Source: Symbiodinium natans
Taxonomy: Eukaryota; Sar; Dinophyceae; Suessiales; Symbiodiniaceae
Assembly: GCA_905221605.1 (NCBI GenBank)
Contig: CAJNDS010002746.1
Location: forward strand, 614,389-678,388
Length of the DNA: 64,000 nt
Direction of reading: 5' to 3'
Shown in pieces: positions 10,878 through 20,699 of the stretch. A program made the translations under genes and the position numbers. The stretch's first letter is position 1, and each line of letters opens with the position of its first letter. The notes below the pieces were generated by a model, which was not told the origin of the DNA, searched no databases, and saw only the letters and a list, made by a program, of their open reading frames with translations.

Positions 10878-11490
10878 CTGAGATCCCGAACCTTAGTCGG
10901 GACCCTAAGATGGTGTGAGGTTTAAGGTTTAGGGTTTAGGGTTTAGGGTTTAGGGTTTAGGGTTTAGGGTTTAGGGTAGTATACTGACACATTCAGGGGG
11001 GTGAGGACCAATGTCGGGGAAGAGGGGATTCTTTAGGGCCGAGCGGTGTTTCAACTGGCTCCTAAACCCTAAACCCTAACCCCTAAACCCTAAACTCTAA
11101 ACCCTAAAGCCTTAAGGTATAGGGCTTCAGTTCCAAGGGCTCAGGGGCCTGACAGAACTCAATGAACGTTGAAGGTACATTCAGCAGGGTTCAGGCTTTA
11201 GGGTAGGTGCATATGTGTACACATGTATGTTTGCATGTGTACACAATATACTGTAAATGTGTGTGTGTATATATATATATATATTTACATATCGATTTCT
11301 TGAGAATCCTGAATGCTAAGCTCTAACACCTGCACAGCTGTGTTTTTCTCAGTAGCTGAACAACCAGGACACGCCAGACAAGAAGGTATACCTGAATCCT
11401 CCATATCCCCCTATTCCCTACCCCTAAACCCTAAACCCTAAACCCTAAACCCTAAACCCTAAACCCTAAACCCTTCGGAGCTTTAACTGC

Positions 11491-11568
11491 GATCCAGGCG
11501 GCCAAAGACCGCAGCGCCGACTCCAAGCGCTGGATTTCTCCCAGCAGCTCCTGGAGCTGCACCTTGTC
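11491..11568 (-). CDS. Internal exon, coiled-coil segment
   Basis: Minus strand: CTCCAG|GAC acceptor, 26 codons starting DKVQLQELLGEIQRLESALR, then ATC|gcagtt (GC donor). Leucines fall at heptad-like spacing, so a short coiled coil is likely. Flanked by inverted telomeric tracts. Confidence 0.6.
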
Positions 11569-11579
11569 CTGGAGGGGTT

Positions 11580-11995
11580 TATAGGGTTTATAGGGTTTAG
11601 GGTTTAGGGTTTAGGGTTTGGGGTTTGGGGTTTGGGGTTTAGGGTTTAGGGTTTGGGGTTTGGGGTTTGGGGTTTAGGGTTTGGGGTTTGGGGTTTAGGA
11701 TTTGGGGTTCAGGGTTTGGGGTTTTGGGTTTAGGGTTTAGGGTTTGGGGTTTGGGGTTTGGGTTTAGGGTTTGGGGTTTAGGGTTTGGGGTTTGGGGTTT
11801 GGGTTTAGGGTTTGGGGTTTAGGGTTTAGGGTTTGGGGTTTGGGGTTTGGGGTTTAGGGGTTAGGGTTTAGAGTTTAGGGCTTAGGGTTTAGGGTTTAGG
11901 GCTGGGGGTTTAGGGTTTAGGGTTTAATTAGGGTTTAGGGTTTAGGGTTTAGGGTTTAGGGTTTAGGGTTTAGGGTTTAGGGTTTAGGGCTTACA
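11580..11995. repeat. Long TTTAGGG/TTTGGGG array
   Basis: About 400 bp almost entirely of TTTAGGG and the variant TTTGGGG, interleaved, ending in a pure TTTAGGG tract. The G-variant is much more frequent here than in neighbouring tracts. Confidence 0.9.
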
Positions 11996-12409
11996 TATAA
12001 CCCCAATTCTAACTGCACTTTTCAGCCCCCTAGGTCTCCTAAGTAAGTCAGAAGTACAGTCATAAAGGGGTTGCAAGTACCCATGAACCCCAAATTAGTG
12101 TCTAGGTCTAGGTTGGATTAGGGATGTTTAGGGTCTAGGGATGTTTTTGTTGGCTTAGAAAGGCTTAGGGATTTTGGGGGGGTTTAGGTCTAGGGTTCGG
12201 TGTCAACTTACGCCCCGAAATGATGCTGATGTGAGGTTGAAAGCACACCTTCCCTTCCCACCCTAAACCCGAAACCCCAAATCCGGCCAGTACTTGTGGT
12301 TCGCCCCCGCTATTGCTTTCGAGACCCATAGGGTTTGAGGTTTAGGGTTTATAAACTCTATACCCACATACTCAGACACACAGTCGGAAGAACCCCCAAA
12401 CCTCCCCAG

Positions 12410-12511
12410 GCACCAATATCCCTTAATTAAGGAATATACCCTAAATCATATTAGGGATCCTATCAAAATTTAAGGTACTTTCCTTAATTAAGGGATACTG
12501 GAGTCTCTGGG
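12410..12511. mobile_element. Fold-back element family D, copy 2, with a 15-bp direct repeat
   Basis: Arms carry 'aatatcccttaattaagg' and its inverted partner. Both sides have 'ctccccaggcaccaa' (about 12402 and 12512), a candidate target duplication. On the minus strand the exon at 12524-12651 ends at the right-hand copy. Confidence 0.75.
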
Positions 12512-12523
12512 CTCCCCAGGCAC

Positions 12524-12651
12524 CAAAGACTCGCGCTTCAAGCCGCGTGAGTGAACAAAAACCGTCGCAGCGCCTGAAGAAGCGTCGAGGCAGTGGCAGG
12601 CGTAATGTTCCAGAAGGACGACTCCTCTCAGCCCAGAGGGTCTATATAGGC
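12524..12651 (-). CDS. Internal exon, 42 codons
   Basis: Minus strand: CCTCAG|GC acceptor (phase 1), 42 open codons containing LEHYACHCLDASSGAATVFV, then a GT donor (gtgcct). The donor lies at the edge of fold-back element D, which would form the start of the next intron. The plus strand is open as well (basic composition), so confidence is moderate. Confidence 0.5.
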
Positions 12652-12739
12652 CTGAGGGCCCTCTAAACCCGAGTCGCTAAACCCGACACTCCAACACTTG
12701 AGCCTCCTCCTGTTTGTTTTTGGAGAGGGGGGTATGGGG

Positions 12740-12775
12740 GTGTGGAAGGGGGGGGGGGGGGGGGGGTCGTGCATA
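12740..12775. repeat. Poly-G run
   Basis: An interrupted guanine homopolymer of about 30 bases. Similar runs recur at about 22040, 24780 (as C), 53070, 55945 and 58110. Confidence 0.9.
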
Positions 12776-12901
12776 AGGAGAAATGAAAGAGGTTTGGGTT
12801 GGGGTGTGGGCTTACATGTGTTTGTAAGGTTGAGGTATTAGGGTAACCCCTAAACCCTAAACCCTAAACCCTAAACCCTAAACCCTAAACCCTAAACCCC
12901 C

Positions 12902-12937
12902 TCATGCGGGGGCGGGGTTGAGGATGTCATAGGTGCA
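12902..12937 (-). CDS. C-terminal exon (CTYDILNPAPA, TGA)
   Basis: Minus strand: a long pyrimidine tract ending CTCCCAG, then CTYDILNPAPA and TGA. The acceptor is one of the better ones in the window. A separate terminal exon lies 180 bp upstream at 13115-13153, so either two genes end here or one call is wrong. Confidence 0.45.
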   Translation of the reverse strand, partial: CTYDILNPAPA

Positions 12938-13114
12938 CTGGGAGCGAGAATTAAAACAAAGGTCGAGGAAACAAGGGCTTGGCGATACTAACCCTAAACC
13001 CTAAACCCTAAACCCTAAACCCTAAACCCTAAACCCTAAAGTAGGCATGTCGGGGCCCACTGCTTCAGGAAAGCTCCGAAACCCCCCAAACGCCGGCGCA
13101 GGGGGTAGCTCAGC

Positions 13115-13153
13115 TCAGAGCTCCTCGAGGCCTGCGTAGTACTTGAAGTCCGC
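13115..13153 (-). CDS. C-terminal exon (ADFKYYAGLEEL, TGA)
   Basis: Minus strand: CGCAAG|G acceptor, 12 codons ADFKYYAGLEEL and TGA. Exons at 13555-13595 and further right could supply the upstream part. Protein unknown. Confidence 0.5.
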   Translation of the reverse strand, partial: ADFKYYAGLEEL

Positions 13154-13554
13154 CTTGCGTTTAGGGCTTTTAGGGTTTTTAGGGTTTAGGGTTTAGGGCT
13201 TAGGGTTTTAGGGTTTAGGGCTTAGGGTTTTAGGGTTTAGGGCTTAGGTCTTACGGTCTTAGGGTTTAGGGTTTTAGGGTTCAGGGCTTATGGGAGTGTT
13301 TAGCGGGCTAAGGTCGTTCGGCACGCATACTTAGAAACACGCAGAAGGGGACATGCAGACCTAAGCCACCAAAACCCAAACCGCAAACGCGACACAAAGG
13401 TCGCTTGTGTGAGATGCACTTTCACCTCAGCGGGTCGCTGCCCCATGCGCTGCACACGCAGAACCGGGTTCAAAGCAATGTGGGGTTATAGGGACCCTAA
13501 ACCCTAAACCCTACAACCGTAAACCCTACCACCCCAAAAAAAACGTCGCCAGGC

Positions 13555-13595
13555 ACTGTGCAGACGTTTGGCCTCCAGCCGTTTCAGCAGCGCCT
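13555..13595 (-). CDS. Internal exon, charged helix
   Basis: Minus strand: GGCCAAG acceptor, then two bases and 13 codons EALLKRLEAKRLH with a helix-forming charge pattern (the codons begin at GCG after AG), ending before gcctgg (GC donor). CCCTAAA left, TTTAGGG-like repeats right. Confidence 0.5.
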
Positions 13596-13850
13596 CTTGG
13601 CCACAAGGGGACAGCAAGGGTTGAGGGTAAGGGGTTCGGGCTTAGAGTTTGGGGTTTAGGGTTTATGGTTTGGGGTTTAGGGTTCACCCTAAACCCCAAA
13701 CCCTTGAACCCGTTTTGTCACAAAGGGGGGCCGAAGAAGGGAACTTAACCACTAGAAATACCCAATCAGGGTGATCCTCGACTTCGGGGTGTAGGGTTTG
13801 GGATTAGAGGGCTTCTAGGGATTTATCACCCTAAAGCCCTAAACAATAGC

Positions 13851-14075
13851 TTAAAGGGCTACAACCACAAAGCTCTTGAAGCGTGGGTTACAGAAGCCGA
13901 AGCCCTGGAACTCGGATGTGGACGTACATCCCAAGCATCGCTAGAAACGCACACGCCCAACGCAACAAGCACGTACCTGAAGAACCCGAATCTTTCTCGT
14001 ACTTGTTTGTGGGCGTGATGTCATAACCCGTATTCCTTCACTCAGAGCTGTAGGTTTCTGGCCGTGCAACTGCTT
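13851..14075 (-). CDS. Two-exon 3' gene end
   Basis: Minus strand: an exon ending at 13977 is open through TALSEGIRVMTSRPQTSTRK and ends CTTCAG|gtacgt. A 72-bp intron without telomeric repeats ends TTCCAG at 13905, and the last exon 13851-13904 reads GFGFCNPRFKSFVVVAL and TAA. Phase 0 is kept across the junction. The left edge of the first exon (about 14070-14085) is not certain. Confidence 0.55.
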
Positions 14076-14309
14076 AAAGTACGTCACGGGACTCTACCTT
14101 GGACCCCTAAGGTGGTGGGTTTAGGGTTTAGGGTTTTAGGGTTTTAGGGTTTGGGGTTTAGGGTTTAGGGTTTAGGGTTTTTGGGTTTAGGGTTTTAGGG
14201 TTTAGGGTGGTACCCTTGGGCTTGGGGACCCTTTTGGAAGATCCTCATGCAAGTGCCATATCAGGAGTATATTGAGGGATGCGAACGAGTCTTCACCCCT
14301 TGAGTAAGA

Positions 14310-14690
14310 GTGAATAAGAGGCTGAGAGGCTTTCCAAAATTAGGGTACATATTTTTTTTTTTTGGGGGGGGGGGGGTCCTAAATCAGGGGATTGTACTAT
14401 TTTTGTGGTATGTGAGGGGGAACCCGACTTTAAATATTAGGCAACCCCCAAGCCCGGTATTCCCTACAACCGGTAAAACCAACCAAGCCTCTGAACCCCA
14501 AACCCTCAATCGCAAAAAACCGAAACCCTCAAACCCTAGACTCCAAAACTCTGAACACAAAACCCTGAATCCTAAACACTAAAACCCTCATACCCTAAAG
14601 CCTGAAACCCCAAAGCTCCATACCCTAAACCCTAAACCCTAAACCCTAAACCCTAAACCCTAAACCCTAAACCCTAAACCCTAAACCCGA
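14310..14690. other. Low-complexity and CCCTAAA-variant stretch
   Basis: A T/G homopolymer pair near 14350-14375, followed by degenerate and then pure CCCTAAA repeats. The 90-aa plus-strand ORF at 14310 is translated repeat; I see no exon. Confidence 0.6.
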
Positions 14691-14704
14691 CTCGGTTCCT
14701 GGGC

Positions 14705-14772
14705 CTGGCCCGCCAACGTGCGCCCAGCGGGGCCCTGATCCAGTGCCAAGCCACGAATGGAGGCCACATCCT
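14705..14772 (-). CDS. Internal exon (DVASIRGLALDQGPAGRTLA...)
   Basis: Minus strand: CCACCCAG acceptor, then 22 codons starting DVASIRGLALDQGPAGRTLA, then CAG|gcccag (GC donor). Inverted telomeric tracts on both sides. Confidence 0.55.
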
Positions 14773-15233
14773 CTGGGTGGGGTTTAGGGTTTAGGGTTTA
14801 GGGTTTAGGGTTTAGGGTTTAGGGTTTAGGGTTTAGGGTTTAGGGTTTAAGGTTTAGGGTTTAGGGTTTAGGGTTTAGGCTTTAGGGCTTAGGGTTTTAG
14901 GGTTTGGGTCTCGGGTTTAGGGCCTTTGAGGTTTAGGGTTTAGGGCTGGAGGTTGGGGTTTAGGGTATGGAGTGAAGGAGTTTAGTACCTTAAATCCCGC
15001 TCGATAACCCTAGAAGCGATAACATTAGGACCAAATCTATAGACCCAACAGTGACCTGGGGGACCTGGGAATGAAAACGGGTACCCTTTTCGGTTCAAAG
15101 GAGCTTGTAACGGATCCTAAGCCCTTAATTAAACGAGTCATGGCCGACTCTGGGTCCTAGAAATTTGCGGTTTAGGGTTTAGGGTTTAGGGTTTAGGGTA
15201 TAGGGTATAGGGTTTTGGACTCGAAAGTCGTGC

Positions 15234-15341
15234 GAGGAGGGTTGTGCGGGTGTCGGGCTTTGTAGGGTCGGAGGGGTTCCCAGACCACTCGCGCGAGCTC
15301 CTTGTCTGCCGCGGACTTCTCAGAGGTCGTGGTGATGAGAC
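15234..15341 (-). CDS. Internal exon, 35 codons
   Basis: Minus strand: GCCTAG|GT acceptor (phase 1), then LITTTSEKSAADKELARVVW and a proline-rich continuation, then C|gcacga (GC donor). Composition is convincingly protein-like. Family not recognised. Confidence 0.55.
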
Positions 15342-15439
15342 CTAGGCGACACCAAGCTTAACAAACGAAGGGACGGATTCCTGGTAAGGGCAATAGGGGT
15401 TTAGCCTGGTTTAGGGTTTAGGGTTTAGGGTTTAGGTTT

Positions 15440-15560
15440 TAGGGTTTAGAGCTAGTTGATGGGGCTGCTTAGGCATGCAAAAGCTTTTCGCAAATACAGC
15501 TACAAATTCGCCTCGGCTTCCTGCCGAGAAGCGTCTGGAACAAGCAGACCCGGATCGGGC
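15440..15560 (-). CDS. Possible exon (GEFVAVFAKSFCMPKQPHQL)
   Basis: Minus strand, open from about 15555 down to 15440 including GEFVAVFAKSFCMPKQPHQL. It abuts a C-rich low-complexity block on the right, so only the left half looks protein-like. Borders not determined. Confidence 0.3.
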
Positions 15561-15564
15561 CTCC

Positions 15565-15800
15565 TTCCCCCTAACCCAACCCTTCCCCCCATGCAAAATT
15601 TTCTGACGCCACCCCCCCCCCCCGCCCTGTGGGACCCCCCCCCAATCGCTTGAGGAGCTGCAAACCCATGCTCTAAAAAATCCCGCCGTCGGTGGCTGGA
15701 GTGCCCCCCCTCTGCCACCCCCCCCCCCCCACCCCCACCCCCCACCCCCCTCCCAGCCCCCCCCACCCACCCCCCCCCAACCCCCCCCCTTTGACCCCTC
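15565..15800. repeat. C-rich low-complexity block
   Basis: Interrupted poly-C with A/T punctuation. The glycine-rich and proline-rich ORFs on either strand are artefacts of this composition. Confidence 0.9.
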
Positions 15801-16194
15801 CGCCCTTCCTCTCTTTTTTTGCGAAACCCTCTTTCCTCCTTTCCTGTCCTGGGGCCGGCCCGGCTGCCGAGGCGGCGCGCGCGCAAGCGTTTACAATTAA
15901 AATAGAGATGTATGTATACTTCTTATTTTGCGCGGCAAGGTGCCTGGGTGTCAAGCCCACAACTTGAAGACACAGACGAGGGGTACATGGGGATAGCGAC
16001 ATAAACCGTAGCCCAGGATCCCTCGGAGAGGATACACAAACCCCAAGCATTCAATACTCATCTCTGAGACCAAAAGGTTGAAATATTGGAATCCATCGAA
16101 CCTACAACCAATCCCAATGCCGGAGCTTGAACCCCAAAAGCTACACACTCCCACCCCCCAGCCCCCCTACACCCCAGACCCGCCTAAACCCTAA

Positions 16195-16300
16195 ACCCTA
16201 TGACCCCTCTTAGAGTCCTCAACGCATTCCCAGGCACGCTCCAAGTCCAGAGGCTGCAAGGGCGTCGACGTGAGTGCTGGGAGCTGAGAGAAGGCCAAGT
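16195..16300 (-). CDS. Possible exon (LDLERAWECVEDSKRGH)
   Basis: Minus strand: TTCTCTCAG or CCCTTGCAG acceptors precede LDLERAWECVEDSKRGH; the frame runs into TTTAGGG-type repeat and a stop. Donor not identified. Confidence 0.35.
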
Positions 16301-16483
16301 TCGGCAAGCGCCTTGGGAAGGCAGAGGGTGCATTTCGCGCCGGGTTGCTGAGTACCCTGGGCCAAAAAGAAGGTTGATCTTTCAATTCTGACCCTTAAAC
16401 CATCTTAAACCCTAAACCCGAAAACCCTGAACCCTGAACCCCGAAACCTAAACCCTAAACGAAGATTTAAGAGGTGCTATCAG

Positions 16484-16579
16484 GGCTTCTTGTTTGGGTC
16501 TTGCTTCGGACGGAGGTACCCAAAACCATACTGCGTAATCGACGAAGAAAAGGCTTTGGGATACCTATTCAAGGATTAA
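16484..16579 (+). CDS. C-terminal exon, 31 codons and TAA
   Basis: Plus strand: GCTATCAG|GGC acceptor, then GFLFGSCFGRRYPKPYCVID followed by EEKALGYLFKD and TAA. Balanced composition, a stop and a good acceptor make this a strong terminal exon. Family unknown. Another plus-strand open segment ending DADGFEYFER and TAA lies at about 16770-16832. Confidence 0.6.
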   Translation, partial: GFLFGSCFGRRYPKPYCVIDEEKALGYLFKD

Positions 16580-17152
16580 TAGTGCCAGACGGGCCAAATG
16601 GGAAATTTGCTCCGATGGTGGCCTTTAGGTCTAGTGGGTTGAGGGTCTTGGGGTTTGGGCTTGCTGCCCAGCAAACAATAAGGAATAAGCAGGCTTAGGT
16701 TTACCATGCCCACAAGAATTGGCCAAGTAAGTCTTTAGGGTTTTGGGGTGTTGGGTTTCATAGGTCATAGGCTCAAGTGGTCGCCGGGTTCTTGTCCTGT
16801 GGATGCTGATGGCTTCGAATACTTTGAACGATAAGGGCCGATGGGTTCTGCGGGGGGATTCGGGTCTTTTGTCCGGGAGGCAAGGAAGGAATCGCAGGCC
16901 TTGAGGCCCCCACTGAAGCAACCGAACTTGTCCGCCAGTTCAGCCCCGCCCTCAGACCCCCAACCCCTTGAGGTCTCAATTGCAATCCCCAAACCACCTT
17001 CATGCTAGCTAACGGTTGCCTGTTCGCCGGCTCAGGTTTACAAGCACAGTTGTGGGAGAAGCTAGGTATCCTCAGACTCCAATACCACTTACGGAACCTT
17101 CCGTAAATCCTACTAAGACCCCTACTTCTTCTCAAAGGACAGTTTCTTGCAG

Positions 17153-17195
17153 GGAAGCATATTGGGTCTTGCAAACTTCTTGGGGTCACAGGAAG
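17153..17195 (+). CDS. Internal exon with canonical borders (GSILGLANFLGSQE)
   Basis: Plus strand: a pyrimidine-rich tract ending TTCTTGCAG|G, 14 codons GSILGLANFLGSQE plus one base, then gtatgttt. Phase 1 out, matching the phase-1 start of the exon at 17344. Confidence 0.65.
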
Positions 17196-17343
17196 GTATG
17201 TTTATGGTATATAATATAGAGTGTAGATAATATAGGGTATAGGGTTTTTAATATAGGCTATACAATATAGGGTATAGGGTATAGGTTATATAACATAGGG
17301 TGTAGGGTCTTCGGCTTATAAGGTTAAGGGGTGCCACTTGCAG

Positions 17344-17420
17344 GCAAAGGATCTCTTCCAGGTCCTTGCAGCTGTGCAGAAGGCTGCCGGAACCTGGCAT
17401 TGACGGTCATGTGCTTCATG
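17344..17420 (+). CDS. Internal exon, cysteine-rich
   Basis: Plus strand: ACTTGCAG|GC acceptor; joined in phase to 17195 it reads G-KGSLPGPCSCAEGCRNLALT and then VMCFM before gagggt (possible GA donor). The intron between (17196-17343) holds TATAGGG-like decayed repeats. The minus strand is also open, but the phase match favours plus. Confidence 0.55.
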
Positions 17421-17529
17421 GAGGGTTTAGGGTTTAGGGTTTAGGGTTTAGGGTTTAGGGTTTAGGGTTTTGCCGGGGTCTAGGCAGTGTTGCAACCCTC
17501 ATCCCAAAAACCAAAGCCTCAACCCCAAG

Positions 17530-17620
17530 AGGACGGACCTCGGGAGAAACTACCAGCTTTGCGATGGAAGGAGACATGAAGTCGGCAGTGAAGATTCCTC
17601 CCTTTCTCGACCAGCAATAA
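17530..17620 (+). CDS. C-terminal exon (…AMEGDMKSAVKIPPFLDQQ, TAA)
   Basis: Plus strand: CCCCAAG acceptor, 29 codons including SFAMEGDMKSAVKIPPFLDQ and a stop TAA. An overlapping plus frame and a minus frame are also open, so the frame is not certain. Confidence 0.4.
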
Positions 17621-18660
17621 TGAACCCAGCGTTAAGGGGAGAAGGGCTGGGGGGCCATGTGCAATCCTATCTATATACTCAGGGAACTTATGTCTGCACT
17701 GATGACGCAATGCAGCGCGTGGGTCTTTGAGAAAGGGGCCACCCACACACCCGTACACTTTCCTGTGTCCTTATGCGCTAAATTGAGTTCGTGCTCTTGA
17801 TTTCCCTCTCACGCACCAACCCCTTACCGGAAGCGGTGCCTAAACCCCAAACCCTACAAAAAACAATGAACCCAGAAACACTATAAACCCTATGAACCCT
17901 ATAAACCCTATAAAACCTATAAATCCTGAATCCTAAGCCCAATAAACCCAATAAACCGTACAAACCCTGCAAACCCTAAAAGCCCAATGAACCCAAAAAA
18001 ACCCTACAAACCCGATAAACCCTACAAACCGTCCCTAAACCCTAAACCCAAAACCCTATAAAGCTTGCAAATCCTATAAACCCTGTAAACCCTGCAAACC
18101 CTACAAGAACTAAACTTAAACCCTGAACCTTAACCCCTAAACCCTAAACCGTAAACCCTAAACCATTCGAAGGCCTTTTTTTGGCGTTGTCATGGAGGCG
18201 GCGGTGGGCGCCAGGATTGGCGTGGACAGGAGACCTCTCCGCCTTGGTCTACATGGTTTAGGGTTTAGGGATTAGGGTGGTTAGGGTTTAGGGTTTAGGG
18301 TTAAGGGTTCAAGGGGCTTCGGTTTCGGGTTTTTCGGGGTACCCTAAGGCTCCAAGGACTCTTATTGTAGGGCCTTTGGGGCCACATCAAACTTTGGGGG
18401 TTGCTCTGTGCCAAAGGCATGGGGGTTCAGTTTTCGGGTTTGGGGGTTGAGGGTTTCGAGTTTGGTGCAACTCCGAGCTTGCAGGGTTTCGGGTTTCGGG
18501 CTTAGGGCTGGCGGTTGTTGGTGGCGTCCAGAAGGACTTGTGAGGTTTTTGGGCAGGGGATTTAAGAGCTGCAGTGGGGAACTTTTGTTTCGGAGCTTGC
18601 GGGCTAAATAGCCTAAACCCCTTCCCCCGGAACACGAAACCCGAAACCCTAAACCCATCC
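17621..18660. other. Degenerate telomeric repeat stretch
   Basis: CCTATAAA/CCCTAAA variants at 17820-18150 and TTTAGGG variants at 18260-18600. A small island at about 18195-18260 is open on both strands (plus MEAAVGARIGVD, minus AERSPVHANPGAHRRLHD) and cannot be assigned. Confidence 0.5.
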
Positions 18661-18667
18661 CGCCTGC

Positions 18668-18715
18668 AGTCAAAGTCCCAGGTCATGGAGGGCAGCCGCG
18701 TGTCGCCGAACTTGC
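18668..18715 (-). CDS. Internal exon (KFGDTRLPSMTWDFD)
   Basis: Minus strand: AACTTAG|GC acceptor, 15 codons KFGDTRLPSMTWDFD, then T|gcaggc (GC donor). Phase 1 in and out, as in the exons at 10.6-10.9 kb. Confidence 0.55.
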
Positions 18716-18878
18716 CTAAGTTTAGCTGCTAGAGAGTTTGGGGTTTAGGGTTTAGGGTTTAGGGTTTAGGGTTTAGGGTTTAGGGTTTAGGGTTTAGGGT
18801 TTAGGGGGTTAGGGTTTAGGGTGTAGGGCTTAGGGATTACGGGCGCATGTCGACACTGAGGCTGGGTATGGCTTGCAG

Positions 18879-18894
18879 GTCGCTTTACTTGAAG
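18879..18894 (+). CDS. 16-bp micro-exon preceding a fold-back intron
   Basis: GGCTTGCAG|GTCGCTTTACTTGAAG|gttcat. It reads VALLE plus one base and joins in phase to the exon at 19042, giving VALLEGVEEGLSMEK. Such a small exon needs transcript support. Confidence 0.45.
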
Positions 18895-19041
18895 GTTCAT
18901 GGTACTTACTAACCAATTATAAGTGGGCTTATAACCCTACTTACAATTGGGATAACCCCTATAAGGCCCTTTAGGGGTATTATCAGTAGGGTTATAAGCC
19001 CAGTTATAATTGGTTAGTAAGTACCATGAACCTTCAAGTAG
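18895..19041 (+). mobile_element. Fold-back intron (introner-like) family A
   Basis: Near-perfect inverted arms of about 50 bp ('acttgaaggttcatggtact' on the left and its complement on the right) occupy nearly the whole 147-bp segment. GT lies inside the left arm and AG (AAGTAG) at the right end. Excision joins two open exons without a stop. Related ends at 30.1-30.5, 39.47-39.57, 51.1-51.4 and 60.9-61.1 kb. Confidence 0.75.
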
Positions 19042-19148
19042 GCGTGGAGGAGGGCCTCAGCATGGAGAAGGCCTTGAGGGTTTCGCGGTTCGCCGGCGCA
19101 GGGAAAGCGGCCGCACGCCGAAAGCTCAGTGCCCTTCACATCCTCTAG
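19042..19148 (+). CDS. C-terminal exon downstream of fold-back intron
   Basis: Starts right at the element's AG; phase 1, reads VEEGLSMEKALRVSRFAGAG then KAAARRKLSALHIL and TAG. Strong composition with a basic tail. Function unknown. Confidence 0.6.
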
Positions 19149-19241
19149 GGTTGAGGCACCCTAGGGTCCCCAAACCCTAAACCCTAAACCCCTAAACCCT
19201 AAACCCCAACCCCTAAACCCCAAACCCCAACCCTGAATCGC

Positions 19242-19320
19242 CCAGCTGCTCATGGTCTGCAAGAGGTCCATCAGCCCAGCGTTGCTCAGCGGGGAGCTGC
19301 CGGCCTCCTGGTCGGATTCA
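19242..19320 (-). CDS. Internal exon, acidic/serine-rich (ESDQEAGSSPLSNAG...)
   Basis: Minus strand: GAGCAAG acceptor, 26 codons starting ESDQEAGSSPLSNAGLMDLL, then TGG|gcgatt (GC donor). It lies opposite the plus-strand gene ending at 19148, so converging genes are implied. Confidence 0.5.
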
Positions 19321-19489
19321 CTTGCTCGCGCCCCTTAGGGTTTGGGGTTTAGGGTTTAGGGTTTAGGGCTTGGGTAGTTTAGGGTAAAGGGTTTAGGGCC
19401 AGGGAAGTCATTCCAATGGAAAGAACCCGCATAGGGGGAGTGTGAAAAGGGCATGAGGGTCCTCCACTCCCTTCTTCACACTTACTCGC

Positions 19490-19740
19490 AAGGCTTGTTT
19501 GGGCTGGCTTGAGGACTTGGGAAATATGGCCCGGGTCACCCACTCACACCCTTAGTTTCTAAAGCGAGCCCTCAAGGCTGGGTAAAGCAGACCGAAGTCT
19601 GTTTGATTTTTGACGGTTTGTGCGCTCATTTTGGTATACAAACATCTGGGGACTTCGCGGGGGATGATCCTGGTGCTACTATTGAGGCCCTTGATTTGAT
19701 TGCACCAAAAGAATGGGAATCAAGGCTAGTGAATGAAACC
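19490..19740 (+). CDS. Long open exon, about 80 codons
   Basis: Plus strand: the frame containing EVCLIFDGLCAHFGIQTSGD and then IEALDLIAPKEWESRLVNET is open from the stop at about 19482 to about 19740. A second plus frame from an acceptor at about 19475 reads ACLGWLEDLGNMARVTHSHP to TAG and overlaps it. No ATG is present, as expected for an internal exon. Family unknown. Confidence 0.5.
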
Positions 19741-20073
19741 TCCACCCTAAACCTTACCTAACCCCAAAGTTTGCCTGCTCAGAGTGCCGCAGGAATGCTA
19801 AATCCTGAGACCTAAACCCTAAACCCTTAACCCTAAGCCCTAAACCCTAAACCTTAAACCCTAAACCGCTAACCTGCAATCCCAAAGGGCTTCTTGGGCC
19901 GAGGATCCAAAGCCTCGTCGCAGAGAAGAAGCCCGAGTGATTCACTGTTTAGGGTTGAAGGCAGAGAGAGCCTTAAACACCCTGAAGGGTTTAGGGTTTA
20001 GGGTTTAGGGTTTAGGGTTTAGGGATCAGGGTTTAGGGTTTAGGGTTTAGGGTTTAAGGTTTAGGGTTTAGAG

Positions 20074-20158
20074 ATGTATGAGAAGAGAGAGTATGACCCC
20101 GGAACGCAGCCAAAGTCCTCCATGGGGCTGCTTGGAGACTCGTCGCCTGCCTCTCAAG
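20074..20158 (+). CDS. Exon with GT donor (MYEKREYDPGTQPKSSMGLL...)
   Basis: Plus strand: TTTAGAG acceptor or an initiating ATG, 28 codons starting MYEKREYDPGTQPKSSMGLL, one extra base, then gtagga. Could be a first coding exon. Phase 1 out. Confidence 0.55.
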
Positions 20159-20282
20159 GTAGGACGGCGTAAGCATTCATCGCCCAAAACCGAACCCTGA
20201 AGGGTTTAGGGTTTTGGGTTTTGGGTTTGGGGTTTAGGGCTTGGGGTTTAGGGTTTTGGGTCCAACCCCCCAAAACTGTAAG

Positions 20283-20464
20283 TTTTGTGCGGTCGAGGGT
20301 GCTGCCGAGGAACTTAAACTGACTTCGCATTGCACGAACCGCTAAAACAATCAGGCAAAGAGCCTGATATTGGAACCCAATGGTCCATCTACGGAACTAG
20401 ACAAAGTATGCACTTGGACCCAAACCGAAATTGGGGTGGGGGCCGCCCAGCAAATCCCCGTTGA
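20283..20464 (+). CDS. 3' gene end with C-terminal exon 20355-20464
   Basis: The terminal exon starts CAATCAG|GC (phase 1) and reads KEPDIGTQWSIYGTRQSMHL then DPNRNWGGGRPANPR and TGA. A possible upstream exon at 20283-20302 (FCAVE plus one base, donor gtgctg) would join in phase across a short 52-bp intron. The terminal exon is well supported; the upstream one is tentative. Confidence 0.5.
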
Positions 20465-20547
20465 GGGATTAGGAGGTTTAGGGTTTAGGGTTTAGGGTTT
20501 AGGGTTTAGGGTTTAGGGTTTAGGGTTTAGGGTTTAGGTTTTCAAGT

Positions 20548-20632
20548 AACTCTGAAAACAGCCAAGACTACTGAACCCAACCTCCTCTGCACGACCAAGC
20601 CGGAGGAACGGTACCCGAACAGCGAACAGCCC
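20548..20632 (+). CDS. Internal exon (…TTEPNLLCTTKPEERYPNSE)
   Basis: Plus strand: open through VTLKTAKTTEPNLLCTTKPE and ERYPNSEQPW, with AGCCAAG as a possible acceptor and gagggt as a possible GA donor. The minus strand is less convincing. Confidence 0.45.
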
Positions 20633-20699
20633 TGGAGGGTTTAGGGTTGGGTCTACTCAGGGTTACCTATGGGCCTGTCTTTGCCAGCTTAGAAGGACC

